DNA from: Brachynemurus nebulosus
Taxonomy: Eukaryota > Arthropoda > Insecta > Neuroptera > Myrmeleontidae
Assembly: GCA_035578155.1 (NCBI GenBank)
Contig: JAPWDM010000001.1
Span: 165,699,498 to 165,763,497, forward strand
Direction: 5' to 3'
Length of the DNA stretch: 64,000 nucleotides
In this document: positions 47,230-59,035 of the stretch, piece after piece
Numbering within the stretch: position 1 is the stretch's first letter
Layout: each line of letters begins with the position of its first letter
Notes under the pieces: generated by a model
The model's input: the letters and a program-made list of their open reading frames with translations, nothing else
What the model was told of the DNA's origin: nothing
The model's database searches: none
Position numbers and translations under genes: made by a program

Positions 47230-48100
47230 TTTTTTATTTCGTCTAAATAGGCTTTTTAGGGGTAGAAAACACCATTCAACCTCTGTAGATGAAAACAGTT
47301 ATAGCTAAATATTTTTGAAACGGCATATTTTTTGAAAAAAGGGCTGAGTACCAAATTTGTAGAATTTAAAGCGATGCACTTGATAGTGACCCTGAAATCG
47401 ATTTTCAAGGTCAGTTGAAAATGATTAGCCATTGCCGAACTTTGACCATATCCTGTACCTATAAGCAGTAATTTCATGTATTGACTCAATCTATCTTCAA
47501 AATTGATTTGTTGCGTTATTTTTCTAAAATAAAAAAAATAAAAACCTGACGAAATGAAAAAATAGGCGCAAATTTATAGAAAAAATTAGAAGAAAACATT
47601 TTTGTAAGTAATTTTAGAAGTTAAGAAAAGATTTAATATCACTCCAATTGTAAGTTAAACCTTAACTTTATGTTATATTAGAAATTTTCAAAATTTTTTA
47701 AAATTTTTATTGCTACTCTATAGTTATCATATTAGGAATTCAATTCAACATATGATTAACTATTATTTTTCCGATTGCGATTGAGCAAGTATTTTTCAAA
47801 ATTACTTCTTGATCACTTATTTTCTATCTTGCATGTGAAATTCGTTCGAATATACTTTGAACCATTTAGGGATGAAAAGTAAACTACTCCTTTTGAAAAA
47901 TATTAAATGATTTTCAAATGACTTTGGAAATTGACCTCAAGGTCAACTTCAAAGTCAAGTGCATCACGAGAGTCAAGTGCTTCAAGATCATCAAGTGCAT
48001 CACTTTGAACTCTATAACTTTGGTCCTAAGCACTTTTTTCAGAAAATATATCGTACCATAATCCACTTCTATGTTGATTCCTGGTCTCTTTTCCTGCGTT
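47230..48100. mobile_element. inverted-repeat element (diverged arms)
   Basis: In 47260-47420 the inverse reads TCAAGTGCATCGCTTTAAAT, then ATTTGGTACTCAGC and TTTTTTCAAAAAATATG. Near 47990-48060 the forward strand reads TCAAGTGCATCACTTTGAAC, then CTTTGGTCCTAAGC and TTTTTTCAGAAAATATA. The right arm carries TCAAGTGCATCA-type words three times (about 47957-48004). The reverse-strand frame at 47256-47489 is in the left arm and is not supported as a gene. Confidence 0.5.
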
Positions 48101-49985
48101 TCTAATATTTATGTCAATAAAAAATGTGCTACCGTAGACAAGGATGAATAGGTACGCATTCCGACTTCACACCGTATTTTTTTGTATTTATTTTATGAGT
48201 ACCTAATCTTTAATATATTAAAAATTTACGCGAAGATGGTTACTTTATCAGCAGTATCCAAAAAAATTTAAAAATATCGGTGGTTTTTGAAAAATTAACA
48301 AAAATCGTATAATTTCTTCTCTATGAAAAATTGGGGTCAAAAGAGACGAGAAAAGAGTAAATGGGGACAACCCGTAGGGTCGACCAAAATTGAAATTCTG
48401 ATATAAAATAATTTCGAACTTTTTGTATTTATACATTCAAAAAAGAAATAATAGGTACTTGATGATTTTCTGTAAAAATAAACGTAGAATCTAAAATAAA
48501 GTTTATATACTCCTGTCGTTTACCCCTAAGTTTTTCCTCCTATTCTCATTTTAGTTCAAAAAATAATTTTTCAAAAGACTAAGACATAATAATTAATAAC
48601 AGTGAGATTCTACGTCCATTTTCAGACTTTTGTTTATTAAATTGCGTAAAAGCTAGTAAATGCAATAACAGATATGATGAATTTATAAGGATTTTCTTGT
48701 ACTACAAAATCTTAAAAATATGGAAACGCGTACTTTTTTTTCGTTAATTGTGTTTTATTCTTTTGCACAAAATTTTAAAAATACTTTATTTTCTTAAGAA
48801 AGGGAGGCAACTTTAGTCACAGATATGCCTATGAACAGTTTTTGGTAATCCGGGAAAAACGAAAACACTTTTTAAAATTTTTTTATTGTTAAAATCGAAA
48901 TGTTCTTTTAAAGAGGGTTAAAATTACCATATTTTATATTAAAATTTTAACACAATCACTCCCTAATTAACGAGCCTTACTTAATATTAGCAAATTGAGA
49001 AAAAACACGTCAATTAGATTTTTTTACACAGATTTTATTTGTTATATAATTCAAAAGGATATTTTAAAAATGTGTATGAATGGCTTTCATTAAATAAATT
49101 TCAATATATTTTCCATTTATTTTAACAGTGGAATGTCCTTATTAGTGGCTATACTTTCGGCTTGGAGCGAATTAGACGAAGATTTTCTTCTAAAACCAAA
49201 TTTAATAATTAATTAAAGAAATAAAAAAAAATTTGTGGATTTCCTACCGTTCAAATATGATCTTTATTGTATGTATCTTTATTGTATGTAAAAATGTTAT
49301 TACATTTTTTCAAAAAACTGTAAGTAAACTGTAAAATTTTCTTTACAAATATGTTAAAATAGAGAAATGTTTCCTTTTTAATTTATTTTTAACTCTTTTT
49401 AAATGATTCACTTTAAAATTTTTTAATATTTCTTAATCGAAATTTCATAAAAGAATGTGTCAAAATTTAAAAAAATTTTTCTTTGTTAAAAAAAAAAAAT
49501 TGAATGTGCAAAATTATTTAATATTAGAATGCTCTGATTATACAATTCTAATCATAACTGTATTGTCAATTGGATAAAAAATTACGTAAAAATATTATTG
49601 TTTGAATATGATTTAACGTAATTTTTATACGATTGAAGCAAACTCTTATTAATTTTAGGAAGGTGTAAATATAATCTAAATTCTGATCATATCACATAAC
49701 AGATATCGTCGGGATTTTTTTTGTAAAAAAAAATGGAACAGAGATACATTATAAAAACATTTAACTGACAGAGAAATAGAATATAGCCGAATCGTTAAAT
49801 TGGATTAAAAAAATCATGACACGCTACTTATAAAGCGGCTTTTTTCGAATTTAGCTCGCAAAAAATGAGACAGAAAAAAAAAGAATGCGAGTGCGAGTGA
49901 AATGGAGAACGACATATTTCCTAGTTTTTCTCGAAAAGTAAGTAATTTAGAGCAACGGTATAAAAACATTTTTTATGCGTTTTAC
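48101..49985. other. unassigned AT-rich sequence
   Basis: No gene or paired element ends were found. The reverse-strand frame at 48248-48436 has no motif. Confidence 0.4.
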
Positions 49986-49989
49986 CTTT

Positions 49990-50192
49990 TACAATGGCTT
50001 AGTGTAAAAAAAAATTTGAAAAATTGCTTAATTCTGGCAAAAAACTCATTTTGTTGACAAAAAACGCCCGGAAAACCTACTTCTGGGCATCCGACGTGTC
50101 TGGCTAACGAACTCATCCAACGATTTGGAAAATCGAATTCGCACACAAAATTTCATAAGCATTAAACGGTTCGTTCGAGAGTTATCGCGCGG

Positions 50193-50272
<80 letters not shown>

Positions 50273-50395
50273 AGTGAATATCATTTTCGTATTCTAGGGA
50301 CCTCAAAACATATTTCTGATATGGTCTCGGGCTTAGGTCGCACCATGACACCTGGCGTAAAAGCTGAATTTCCAGTTTTGGAAATTCGCTAATAT
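49990..50395 (-). repeat. inverse copy of the 27.3-27.7 kb repeat, with a TA tract
   Basis: In reverse complement it shares GGAAATTCAGCT, ATAACTCTCGAACGAA, CAGACACG and GATGCCCAGAAGTAGG-like words with 27303-27720. The related end sequence AATTTCCAGTTTTGGAAATT also occurs inverted near 5047-5066. Confidence 0.6.
50197..50267. repeat. (TA)n microsatellite
   Basis: A pure TA dinucleotide run of about 71 bp within the dispersed repeat. Confidence 0.97.
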
Positions 50396-50611
50396 TATTG
50401 GTGGTATCTATAGAAATACTAATTAATACTTACAAAAATTTCAAAATTATTTTTTTATAAATTTTTCCACAGATATCTGTATACAGTAATGAAAAATTGA
50501 TATTTTGCGGTTTTTCGTAAATTTATATGATTAGACTAAAAATTTTGCGATAAAATTTCAGAGTTTCGCAGTAGTTTCGCAGTTTATCCTAGCCGTACAT
50601 TGTGACATGAG

Positions 50612-50614
<3 letters not shown>

Positions 50615-50692
<78 letters not shown>
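50615..50692. repeat. (TA)n microsatellite
   Basis: A pure TA dinucleotide run of about 78 bp. Confidence 0.97.
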
Positions 50693-50694
<2 letters not shown>

Positions 50695-51115
50695 TAAATA
50701 TTTAGGCATAAATATTCTCCAAAATCTTAAATTTTAAACGATTAAATCTCATTAGTTGAATTTTAATTACTTTTAACTGGAATATAAATCCGTACTAATT
50801 ATTCACTGATTCATTGAGAAACATTTAAAAGTACGTCTATATCCTTGTATAATATGTGTAAGATGAAACTATTCTTAGAAAATACAATAGATAAGAATAT
50901 TATTATTATATTATGTTTATTATCAGTAAATATTCTAATTATACTAATTAAATAATAAATTCTGGTTTAATTACCTGCTATAAAAATCATATAATAGTTG
51001 TATTGTATCAGTGAAGTACGAAAAATGTAACTACAGTACTTTACAAAACTAAAAATTAATATTAATATTTATTATATTTGTTTTTTCCAATTCCCCAAAT
51101 AGAATGATTTTCCAG
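50693..51115. other. unassigned AT-rich sequence
   Basis: No feature was recognised. Confidence 0.4.
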
Positions 51116-51118
51116 TAG

Positions 51119-51344
51119 CATAGACGGGATTTATGGCCGGGGAGCTGCAAGGGGGAATGCCCTCCCCAATATTCGTGCGAATAAAAAATGATGTGACAGA
51201 AGAAAAGGAGGCAGGATGCAGAAATTGAGTCAAGCATTTGTCGACCTGAACTGGTTTGCTGCTCTACGAATCTCTGAAGATGATTTTATATATTAAATAT
51301 ATTCCTTGCCCCCCCCCAATATTTTCCTTGAAATTCCGCCTATG
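51119..51344. mobile_element. short element with CATAGRCGGRATTT ends
   Basis: CATAGACGGGATTT (51119) pairs with AAATTCCGCCTATG (ending 51344) with two mismatches. CCCCAATATT occurs near both ends (51163 and 51314). G/C runs near each end set it off from its surroundings. The reverse-strand frame at 51049-51237 crosses the left end and is not a gene. No duplication was identified. Confidence 0.5.
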
Positions 51345-51345
51345 A

Positions 51346-52178
51346 CCAATAGAATCTACTAAAATTTAAAAGTCTGGAATTTTCGATGAAAAACAGGAGA
51401 CAAATCAAACAACGAACACTGCCGGAAAATTTCTCACATATTTAACATATCACATAACCAAATATATTCCGACATATCTCAATGTCTTCTTTAGTGGTTT
51501 TACATCTGAGTTCTTATTCAAGTCATGAAAATTGTTAAATTTTGTTATAATTATTATACTTAATAAATATAACAGGATTTAATAATTTTAATGGCTTAAA
51601 TCCAATCTTGTTTAACCGCCATATTTGTTAACAGATTAGTCACTTTTTTGGCTTCGTTTTCATATTATACATTGTATACAGATATATCTGTACTCCCTCT
51701 ATTTTTATTCAATACTCAGAATCCGTCAGTTTTAAAGGATTTAATCCGTATATAAGTTAGATCCTTCGATCTTGTGAAAATGTTTAAAAGACCAGCGGAT
51801 ATTTTATACTATAACGAGTAAATTAAATTACTGTAAAATGATAAAATTTTTACAGCATCATGTTGAAGAAAACAAACTATTGAATTACTGCTCTTTTTGT
51901 AATTTTAAATTTTATCCTTAACAAATTTAATGGCGCATTCTTTCACTCCATTGTTTTCTAAAACCGTTACAAGTTCCTCACAGGTACTATTTTTAAATTT
52001 TTATTTATACATATATTCTTAGCTATTTTATTTTCACAAGCATAACCAAGCTTTATAAAGTTCAATAAACTCAGTAACAATAGGATTAGTCCATTCGATT
52101 GCGTGTAGATATCAAAATTAAAATAAATTTAAAAATTATAAAATAATACTACGCAACAAATACGTATGTTACAGCAAG
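51346..52178. other. unassigned AT-rich sequence
   Basis: No feature was recognised. Confidence 0.4.
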
Positions 52179-52180
52179 TA

Positions 52181-53458
52181 ATTATATGGGTGGTTCTACT
52201 TTTTAGGTCTCAACCATAAAAAAAAATAAAGATAGCCATTTAGTAGATTTCATGCGACTAGAATGTAGGAAAATTATCATAGATTCAGTATCTGCAGACC
52301 AGCAGCGCGGTTTCATATTAAAACCAATATTTTTTTGCGGATTACTGAATCCAGGCAGAAAAAAATGTTTAAATTAAATTTAAATAATAAAATTTAAATT
52401 ATTATTTAAATAATATTTATATTGTTCTCCTAATATCAATTTTTAAAAAATTTTAAAAAAAAGTTGGTTTTTTTGTCTGATGCGAAAAATTGAAGATGTT
52501 GATGTTATTTGCATTTTATGATATAAAAAAATTCGTTAGGAAAGTTGACCAAATTAATCAACTTAGTTAACTAAAAAATTTAGTTGATATACAAACAAAC
52601 ACTGATATAATAAATATACATATACTTATTTTATTATCGTATCGTTCGCCACTTTTATGTCTCCCATCGTCACATTCTACCGTGACGAAGGATACATCCG
52701 TGACGAAGAATACAATTTTCCAACAAAATCGTTATTAATCGTGAAAAGCGATCATTTATATCGAAAACTTGAGTTTATCGTATTTGATACAAATACAAGT
52801 AATATTTACGTTTAAAATTCGTTAAATACACACCAGAAAAAGCCGTGACGAAGGATACACTCAATAAACACACGCAGCCGGTTTTCTTGATTGATGTAAA
52901 AAAATGGCAAGCTCTCTATGTCAATCACTTGATTTGACTTTCGCTTTATGTTCTATGGTCTTTGGCGTTTCGTTTCACCAAAAAACATGACCCTTTGACC
53001 TATTTTTTTTAAACTTATAGCAATATTTGGCAGTCGTGACGAAGGATACTCAAATTTTCGCGACAATTTTTCGTCATGCCAAAAAAAAAAAAATAATTCT
53101 GCCGATAAATAAAATTTAACTTTCTAATTACCTTGCATAACAATTTAACTCTCTTTTTTATTTATAAAATTGTGTGGTTTCAGTAAACTTATTTTTAAAA
53201 AACGTTATAGTTCCAAGCAATACGTAATAGGGACATGCGTTTTAGAACTGCAATAAAAGTTTGACACCATTTTTATAAAAAAAAATTAAATCAAAAATTA
53301 AAGTAAATGTAGGTAGGTCATCTAAATAGAAATTATTTAACTTTATTTAAATAAAATAAATGACAGTATCTTCATTCTGTATATAGTTTTAACCTTCCTT
53401 ATTGTGGAGACAACTTTAATTTTTTGAAGGACCTAAAAAGTAGAATCACCCATATAAT
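52181..53458. mobile_element. 1.28-kb TIR element with a repeated CGTGACGAAGGATAC word
   Basis: The left end ATTATATGGGTGGTTCTACT (then TTTTAGGTC) is mirrored by the right end with one mismatch. The word CGTGACGAAGGATAC occurs at 52681, 52844 and 53035, and as CGTGACGAAGAATAC at 52699, always in the same orientation. No long open frame exists. The exact border is uncertain because the end bases ATTA/TAAT could include a TA duplication. Confidence 0.7.
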
Positions 53459-53800
53459 ACAAGCAATGGGATCAATTCCATTTCCATCCATAGTTAAATA
53501 ATTGGATCAAAATCGCCGGATCAGATTCAACAGTCCTTATTTGACAAAATTAATCCGCAATCAATGCTCTTTCGGTAAGGACCAGCAGGTGTTTTAAAAA
53601 GTCCGCCCGTGTATGGCTACCTAAAGAGTTGTTATTTTTGGCGAATTACCAAGAATCTTGGTTTAACTATTCACGTAGGTATCCCACGTAAGTATCATGT
53701 AGGTATCCACTATTAAATTGTTTTCAACTTTTGATTTTCTAATTGTTTGAATGTATAACTAATCACTGATTAATTATTATTATTAACCTCCTAATTATTG
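53459..53800. other. unassigned sequence
   Basis: A short direct repeat (ACGTAGGTATCC / ATGTAGGTATCC) occurs near 53670-53705. Nothing else was recognised. Confidence 0.4.
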
Positions 53801-53808
53801 TTATTTAC

Positions 53809-54614
53809 CAGGGCTGGGAACAATTTAAAATGATTTCATTTTAAATATGTATTTAAAATACAGAATGGCATTTTGAATTTTCTATTTTAAATAAGTTCGG
53901 TCAAACCATTTTCCATTTTGTATTTAAAATGAAAATTTGAATCGATTTTACATTTAAAATGTAAATGCATGTATACTCAAATTTATGTGTATACAATATT
54001 AATTATAGAACTTGAATTGAACGACTTGAAGTCTAACAAATTCTAAGTTAAATGTAAGTTGATTTAATTGACTCAAATTTTTTATAACTCGAGTTGCAAT
54101 GTCACTTGAGTTAAATTTTTACTAGAGTTGCAGTTCTCTTAAGTCAAACTTTTCTGACTCAAGTTGTGTAGGTACTACTGTTTTTAAAACAAGTCGATAA
54201 GAAATGTACTTCGAGTCGATGATTTTCATAATTTTATTTAGAAGTTGCAATCGTAGCGTAGTCAAGGTTTGGATATGTTAAAGCCGAATTAAATTTTACA
54301 ATATTTTTAAGTAACAATATTTGAAGAGTTAAGTTTCGTTTTCATATCATGCAAACTTTACAGAGTTTTCTCAAAAGACTGCCTTTATTTAATTTCAGTA
54401 AATATGAACTTTTTTTATAAAGTACCTACCTATATAAATAACGTAGAAAAAGCATTTTGCATTTTATAATCCATTTTAAATAACTATTTTCCATTTTCAA
54501 ATTTAAATATGTTCAGCAAAACCATTTTCCATTTTCTATTTTAAATGCATTTTTGGAAACCATTTTCCATTTTCTATTTTAAATGATTTCTATGAACCAC
54601 TTTTCCCAGCCCTG
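53809..54614. mobile_element. hAT non-autonomous element, perfect 8-bp duplication
   Basis: TTATTTAC at 53801-53808 is repeated exactly at 54615-54622. The ends are CAGGGCTGGGAACAATTT and, inverted, CAGGGCTGGGAAAAGTGG. The interior near both ends consists of variants of CATTTTCCATTTT and TATTTTAAAT in many copies, which could be transposase-binding repeats. The 806-bp element has no coding sequence. Confidence 0.92.
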
Positions 54615-54622
54615 TTATTTAC

Positions 54623-55100
54623 TATACTATATTATTATTTAATAAGCTTTTTTATTTATTTTTATTTTTATTTTTTATTTAAATTAAACATAATTTTTTC
54701 AACTGATTTATTTATTTACAATAAATAAATGTGCCTCATAAAAACATTAATGAGAATAATTCCATGATTAAAAGAAGTTGAGAAACATAAATTCATAATT
54801 AATTCTACCAATTAATTTACTGTACTTAAGGAAAGAAATTATTCATAAGGTTATTACTTCATAGTGAAAATATGTACACTAAAAATTAACAATTTGTCCA
54901 CAAAACGATAGGCTTGTCTAATCTTTTTTTAACACGTTGACGGCCATTGACGTAATAAGACGTCAAGTGAAACGTTACTAACTCACACAGCACGTCGTAC
55001 ATCAACAATTCCATATAAAGTACATTAGCTGTCATAATAATGACAGAATAAGGTATATAAGGTAAGGTGTTATATTTGTACAGATGTGCAATATGATTTT
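54623..55100. other. unassigned AT-rich sequence
   Basis: No feature was recognised. GACGGCCATTGACGTAATAA near 54940 is a slightly GC-richer patch. Confidence 0.4.
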
Positions 55101-55102
55101 AA

Positions 55103-55661
55103 TCTATACATATAAAAAACTGTGACGAGACCATTTCTATACATGGAATATTTTTTGAAAATTGTACTGGTACTGCAAATAGTTATCGATGTAGATAACA
55201 AAACAGCTATTTTTAAAAATTTTTGTCTGTCTATCTATCTGTCTGTCTGTTCACGCATCACGCAAGAACTACTGAACTGATTTTAATGAAATTTGCTTTG
55301 ATGATAACTTATTACCTGGGTCAACATCTAAGATACTTTTTACTTCGGGAAAATGTCTCATTCCCACGGGAAAATAGAAAAACCATTTTGAGCATGTGCA
55401 CACATTACGCAAAAACTATTGAACGGATTTTGGTGAAATTTGGTCTGGTGTTAACTTATTACCTGGGTCAACATACAAGATATTTTTTACTCCGGAAAAA
55501 TGTCTCACTCCCACGGGAAAATAGAAAATCCATTTTGAGCATGTGCATGTATTACGCAAAAACTATTGTTTTATACAAGTTCTGTATAATTATTACACTT
55601 ATATTCTTCACACTGATTTTATAACAATGCGTCGCGCGAACGACGTCAAGGGTACAGCTAG
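55103..55661 (+). mobile_element. short non-autonomous Helitron (559 bp) with complete ends
   Basis: The element starts A|TCTATACATATAAAAAAC, shows GTCTGTCTATCTATCTGTCT near 55224, and ends GGGTACAGCTAG|T. A hairpin CGTCG-CGCGAA-CGACG (55630-55645) lies 12 bases before the CTAG. Inside, a 147-bp unit is tandemly repeated (CGCAAGAACTACTGAAC at 55261, CGCAAAAACTATTGAAC at 55409, partial at 55555). The 133-codon frame at 55223-55624 simply translates this repeat, has no Rep/helicase similarity, and is not a gene. Confidence 0.9.
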
Positions 55662-56348
55662 TTAATGATAAAATTTTCTTTTAGCCGCGGCTGTATCATA
55701 CTACCCATATTTCAAGAAGCAAAACTTGAAAACATCCCCTTACATAATTTTAATAAGAATTAAATTGATCAATGTTTTGTAACTTTTGTAATTTAAAAAA
55801 TAAAAAAAAAAAATTAACTAAAAAAGTACCATTCATTATTGGATCATGGTATCAACAATACCATATCGTCACCTACGGAGTCAAACCTCGTAACTCCAAT
55901 ATCAGTAGTTTTCAGGAGAAGGAAAAACTGTTTCTCACAATTTAGTTAAATGATAACAAATAATTATCAATTGAATTAGCAACACAGGTACATATCTTAT
56001 ATATTAATATAAAATTTTTGGTAAAAATTCATTTGTGGACCTCATTTTAAAAAAAAAGGAAGTTACGAGGTTTGCGCTGTAAAAAGCAAAAAAAAAAAAA
56101 AAACATTGGAGTTACGAGGTTTGTGCTGGAAGAAAAAAATATTTTAGTAGTAACGAAAATTTATTTATTTTTTTATTAGTAAGGCACATTAAGCTGTAAT
56201 TTTCCTTAATCAGTAATATAAACTTTAACGTTTTTAATACTTTAGAAACAGATGTAACCCTTTTTATTTAAATAAGATAGTCCTTGCATCTCAATATCTT
56301 TTGAGTAAACTTATAACTAAAAATTATGAATAAATAAATCTAAAATAA

Positions 56349-56615
56349 TTATTCATTAGGAATATTTTCATAAAAATAGTGATAAACTATTGGGAAAGAA
56401 TTCTTCAGACTTTGTAAATAATCAAACTTTATCTTCACGATATTAAGTCTTTGTTTGAATAGGTTTGATAAGTTATTCAGTTCTTTCGGAATAACAGTAG
56501 GATTTTTACACTCTGATAACATTGTCCAATAGTCGGATAAATTTAGCGTGTACAAGATTTGGCCATTTGTACAATCTGTTATTAATGTTTGTACAAATGG
56601 CCAAATCTTGTACAC
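56349..56615 (-). pseudogene. coding-like remnant, unknown protein
   Basis: A reverse-strand frame of 88 codons ending in a stop at 56349. Its last 65 codons (from LNLSDYWTMLSECKNPTVIP to YHYFYENIPNE) have a balanced composition with W, C and P, unlike AT-driven frames. I do not recognise the protein. The first part lies in the 31-bp hairpin arms, so the original start has probably been replaced. It may be the C-terminal end of a protein once encoded by the surrounding element. Confidence 0.3.
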
Positions 56616-56621
56616 GCTAAA
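56542..56621. repeat. perfect 31-bp-arm hairpin with 18-bp loop
   Basis: TTTAGCGTGTACAAGATTTG followed by GCCATTTGTAC (56542-56572) is mirrored without mismatch at 56591-56621, with an 18-bp loop between. Confidence 0.95.
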
Positions 56622-56956
56622 GTGTTAATACGAATTTAGTGATATCTGTATACTTATTACTATGCGTCCTTCCTGCTTGCAACTAATCAAGTAATCACTA
56701 ATCACTAAACACTAAAAACGGTCCGGTGTGAATGAGACATCAGTTTGTATTTACAACAACTACAGCTCAACCAACATAAGCTCGCCGGTCAAGGTTGTAT
56801 GCGCAGTAGACAAACACCACGTGTTTTGAAACGTATTCTGTTTTCAAAGTAAAATCATCGGTATAGTACCTTACAAAAATAAAATATAACTTATACCCAT
56901 AATTTTTATATAAATAAAAAGTGAATAATTAAATTTAAACTAAATATTATTTTAAA

Positions 56957-56986
56957 ATGGAATTTAAAAGTAAAGTTAAGAATAAG
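56957..56986 (+). other. candidate first coding exon (10 codons) with splice donor
   Basis: AAAATGG provides a start codon in good context. It is followed by nine lysine-rich codons ending AATAAG, then GTAAGT, a consensus 5' splice site. An upstream leader of ordinary composition contains CACGTG at 56818-56823. No acceptor that keeps the frame open was found within the next 200 bp. It could be the first exon of the element's own gene or of a host gene, or chance. Confidence 0.2.
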
Positions 56987-57810
56987 GTAAGTTTTTGTTA
57001 CGTACTTATTTAATTTCTATATTGTAATATTAAATATGCTATTTGAATTGGCTATAAAATATGCTATTTGATGTCATTTCGGCTAATTCCCAAATTATGT
57101 GCCAACCTATAAATAAAGCTGTCAAATTTTTTATTTTTTTTTTGATTTATTTAGTATTAAAACAAATAAAATTATGTTACATTACATTTATTACTAGAAA
57201 CTTAACGTTCATTAATTCATAACTTAATAACAATAATTATGTACTAAAAAATATTTACTCAAACATGTGATAATTAATTTTGATTCTTCCCGCTCTGTTT
57301 TGGACAGAAAATGGTTGACATTTCACGACTCTATTTATTATAGGGACTCTACATATTCTTAAGTTCATACTTGTGTCATATACCAGCTGGATTTAGCACT
57401 ACAATAGAGGTATCGGTGGTGACATCTATATTTATTTGAATCATGTACTACGTCCAGCTTGCTTAAATTAGCTCTTTAAATGTTTAAGATAAGTTAACTC
57501 GTCCTGCAATATGGCGGCTCAAAATGCTGTCAGATGTATATATTCACTGGTACAGGTACCGCCATCTGTGACAGAATTCAAACATACGGTATAATTCTAA
57601 GTAATCTTCAGTTTTATTAATATAGTTTAGTATAACTGATATTTTGTAAATTGCTAGGGTTCACTTTTTTGATGTTGGGATCTTTGATTTTATTCTTTTT
57701 CTTTTTTTGTAACCTTATCTATTATACTTATCACTGGCAGTAAAAAGGCCGGCATTTTGAGACAAAAAAATTTTTCCATATGGTTTGTTTAAAAGCGTAC
57801 AGGTCACTAT

Positions 57811-58418
57811 TTTCAAATTGAAATGTGACCACATAATATATCTACCACTAAATATTCTATAATGCTTAATGCATAATTTTTACCTAACTAAATAAACTTT
57901 ATAAAACTAATCTTTTAATTGTTTCTAAAAGCAATAAAAAGGTTAATTTTGCAATAAAAATTTTTTTTTTTTTTTGTGGAAAACATTGAAAATTCACGGT
58001 CTCACACAGTATCGTCGATGTATTGTAAATGGAACACACCTTTTAAATATGACTGCCTTTCAATTACAACATCGTGTTGTTCAATTTAATTCACCTGACA
58101 ATGAGTTTTAGATATTTTTCAAATTGAAATGTGTACATACGTACCATAAATTTACTACTGAATAAAAATTCTATCTTGCTTAATGTATAATTTTTATCTA
58201 ACGAAACTTTAATTCTATAAAACTAACCTTATAATTGCTTCTAAAAGCAACTAAAAAGCTAGTTTTGCAAAAAAATATAAAAAATTAGTTTTTTGTGAAA
58301 AAAACATGCACGGTGTCGCCTGTTTTTTCTAAATGGAACACTCTTTAAATATGGCTATTCTTCAATTCAAAAATGGCGCTGTTCAATTTAGATCACGTGA
58401 AAATGAGTTTTAATATAT
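57811..58418 (+). repeat. imperfect tandem repeat, 306-bp unit, two copies
   Basis: TTTCAAATTGAAATGTG begins both units (57811 and 58117). TTCTAAAAGCAA, TAAATGGAACAC, TTTAAATATG and GAAAATGAGTTTTA or near variants then follow in order. Copies differ by many substitutions, so the duplication is not recent. Confidence 0.88.
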
Positions 58419-58664
58419 TGATTGACTACATTAATAAAAATTTATAAGAGTAATTCACATAAATCAGGAAATTTTTTTTGCTTTGTAGATTGTAATACAA
58501 TGAATGACATACAATTTTTTCGTTATTACAACAAAAACATTTTAATCTGATATGTGACCAAAATGATATTTCAGAAAATTATCACTTGAAATTATCATAG
58601 TTAAAATCAATAAATTATCTTTTATTTTTGTTGCGGATTATACTTTTATGTATATATGTTATAT

Positions 58665-58750
58665 GTTTCATCCTTTTTAATAATTTGTTGTCGCACTCCT
58701 TCATCTGCGCATCTGACCGGCAACCTTAGGCTGGTTGAGCTGTACTGTTC
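58665..58750 (+). repeat. interspersed repeat copy, related to 3490-3572
   Basis: CTGCGCATCTGACCGGCAAC and the preceding TGTTGTCGCACTCCTTC correspond to the copy at 3.5 kb in the same orientation. It lies inside the 3.2-kb element. Confidence 0.6.
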
Positions 58751-59035
58751 TATTTATAAATATTTTTAAAATTTACTGGTAACAAATATTTAAGTTTAAT
58801 TTAATGATCGTTTTTGAATAGCGACAAACTAGGGAGATACGAGTTACTCTCGTTTCGAAATATTAATAGTGAAGTTACGAGATTTGCTTTTCACGATTTT
58901 ATTAACGACGTCATTTATTTGCTAAGAGTTACGCGCTTTGGGTCATCAATGCGTGTGTATTTAACGTATCGAATAAGACAAAAAGTCATTTTGGCCCAAA
59001 ATGGAGTTACAAGTTTGATTATGTAGGTGACGATA

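Larger units (their letters stand above)
55864..59035. mobile_element. 3.2-kb TA-flanked element with GTTACGAGGTTTG subterminal repeats
   Basis: TA (55864-55865) is followed by TCGTCACCTACGGAGTCAAA and CCTCGTAACTCCA. The right end mirrors it over about 33 positions with some mismatches and is followed by TA (59034-59035). The theme GAGTTACGAGGTTTG recurs at 56060 and 56108 and, in weaker forms, at 58872 and 58928. It is the largest element without a known family here. It contains a 31-bp-arm hairpin, a coding-like reverse frame (56349-56550), a possible mini-exon (56957-56986) and a 306-bp tandem repeat. It may be one old autonomous element or a composite. Confidence 0.6.

Noticed and set aside
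47256..47489. 77-codon reverse ORF as a host gene
   Set aside because: It lies in one arm of an inverted-repeat element and shows no domain.
55223..55624. 133-codon forward ORF
   Set aside because: It lies wholly inside a Helitron and translates a 147-bp tandem repeat; no domain is recognisable.
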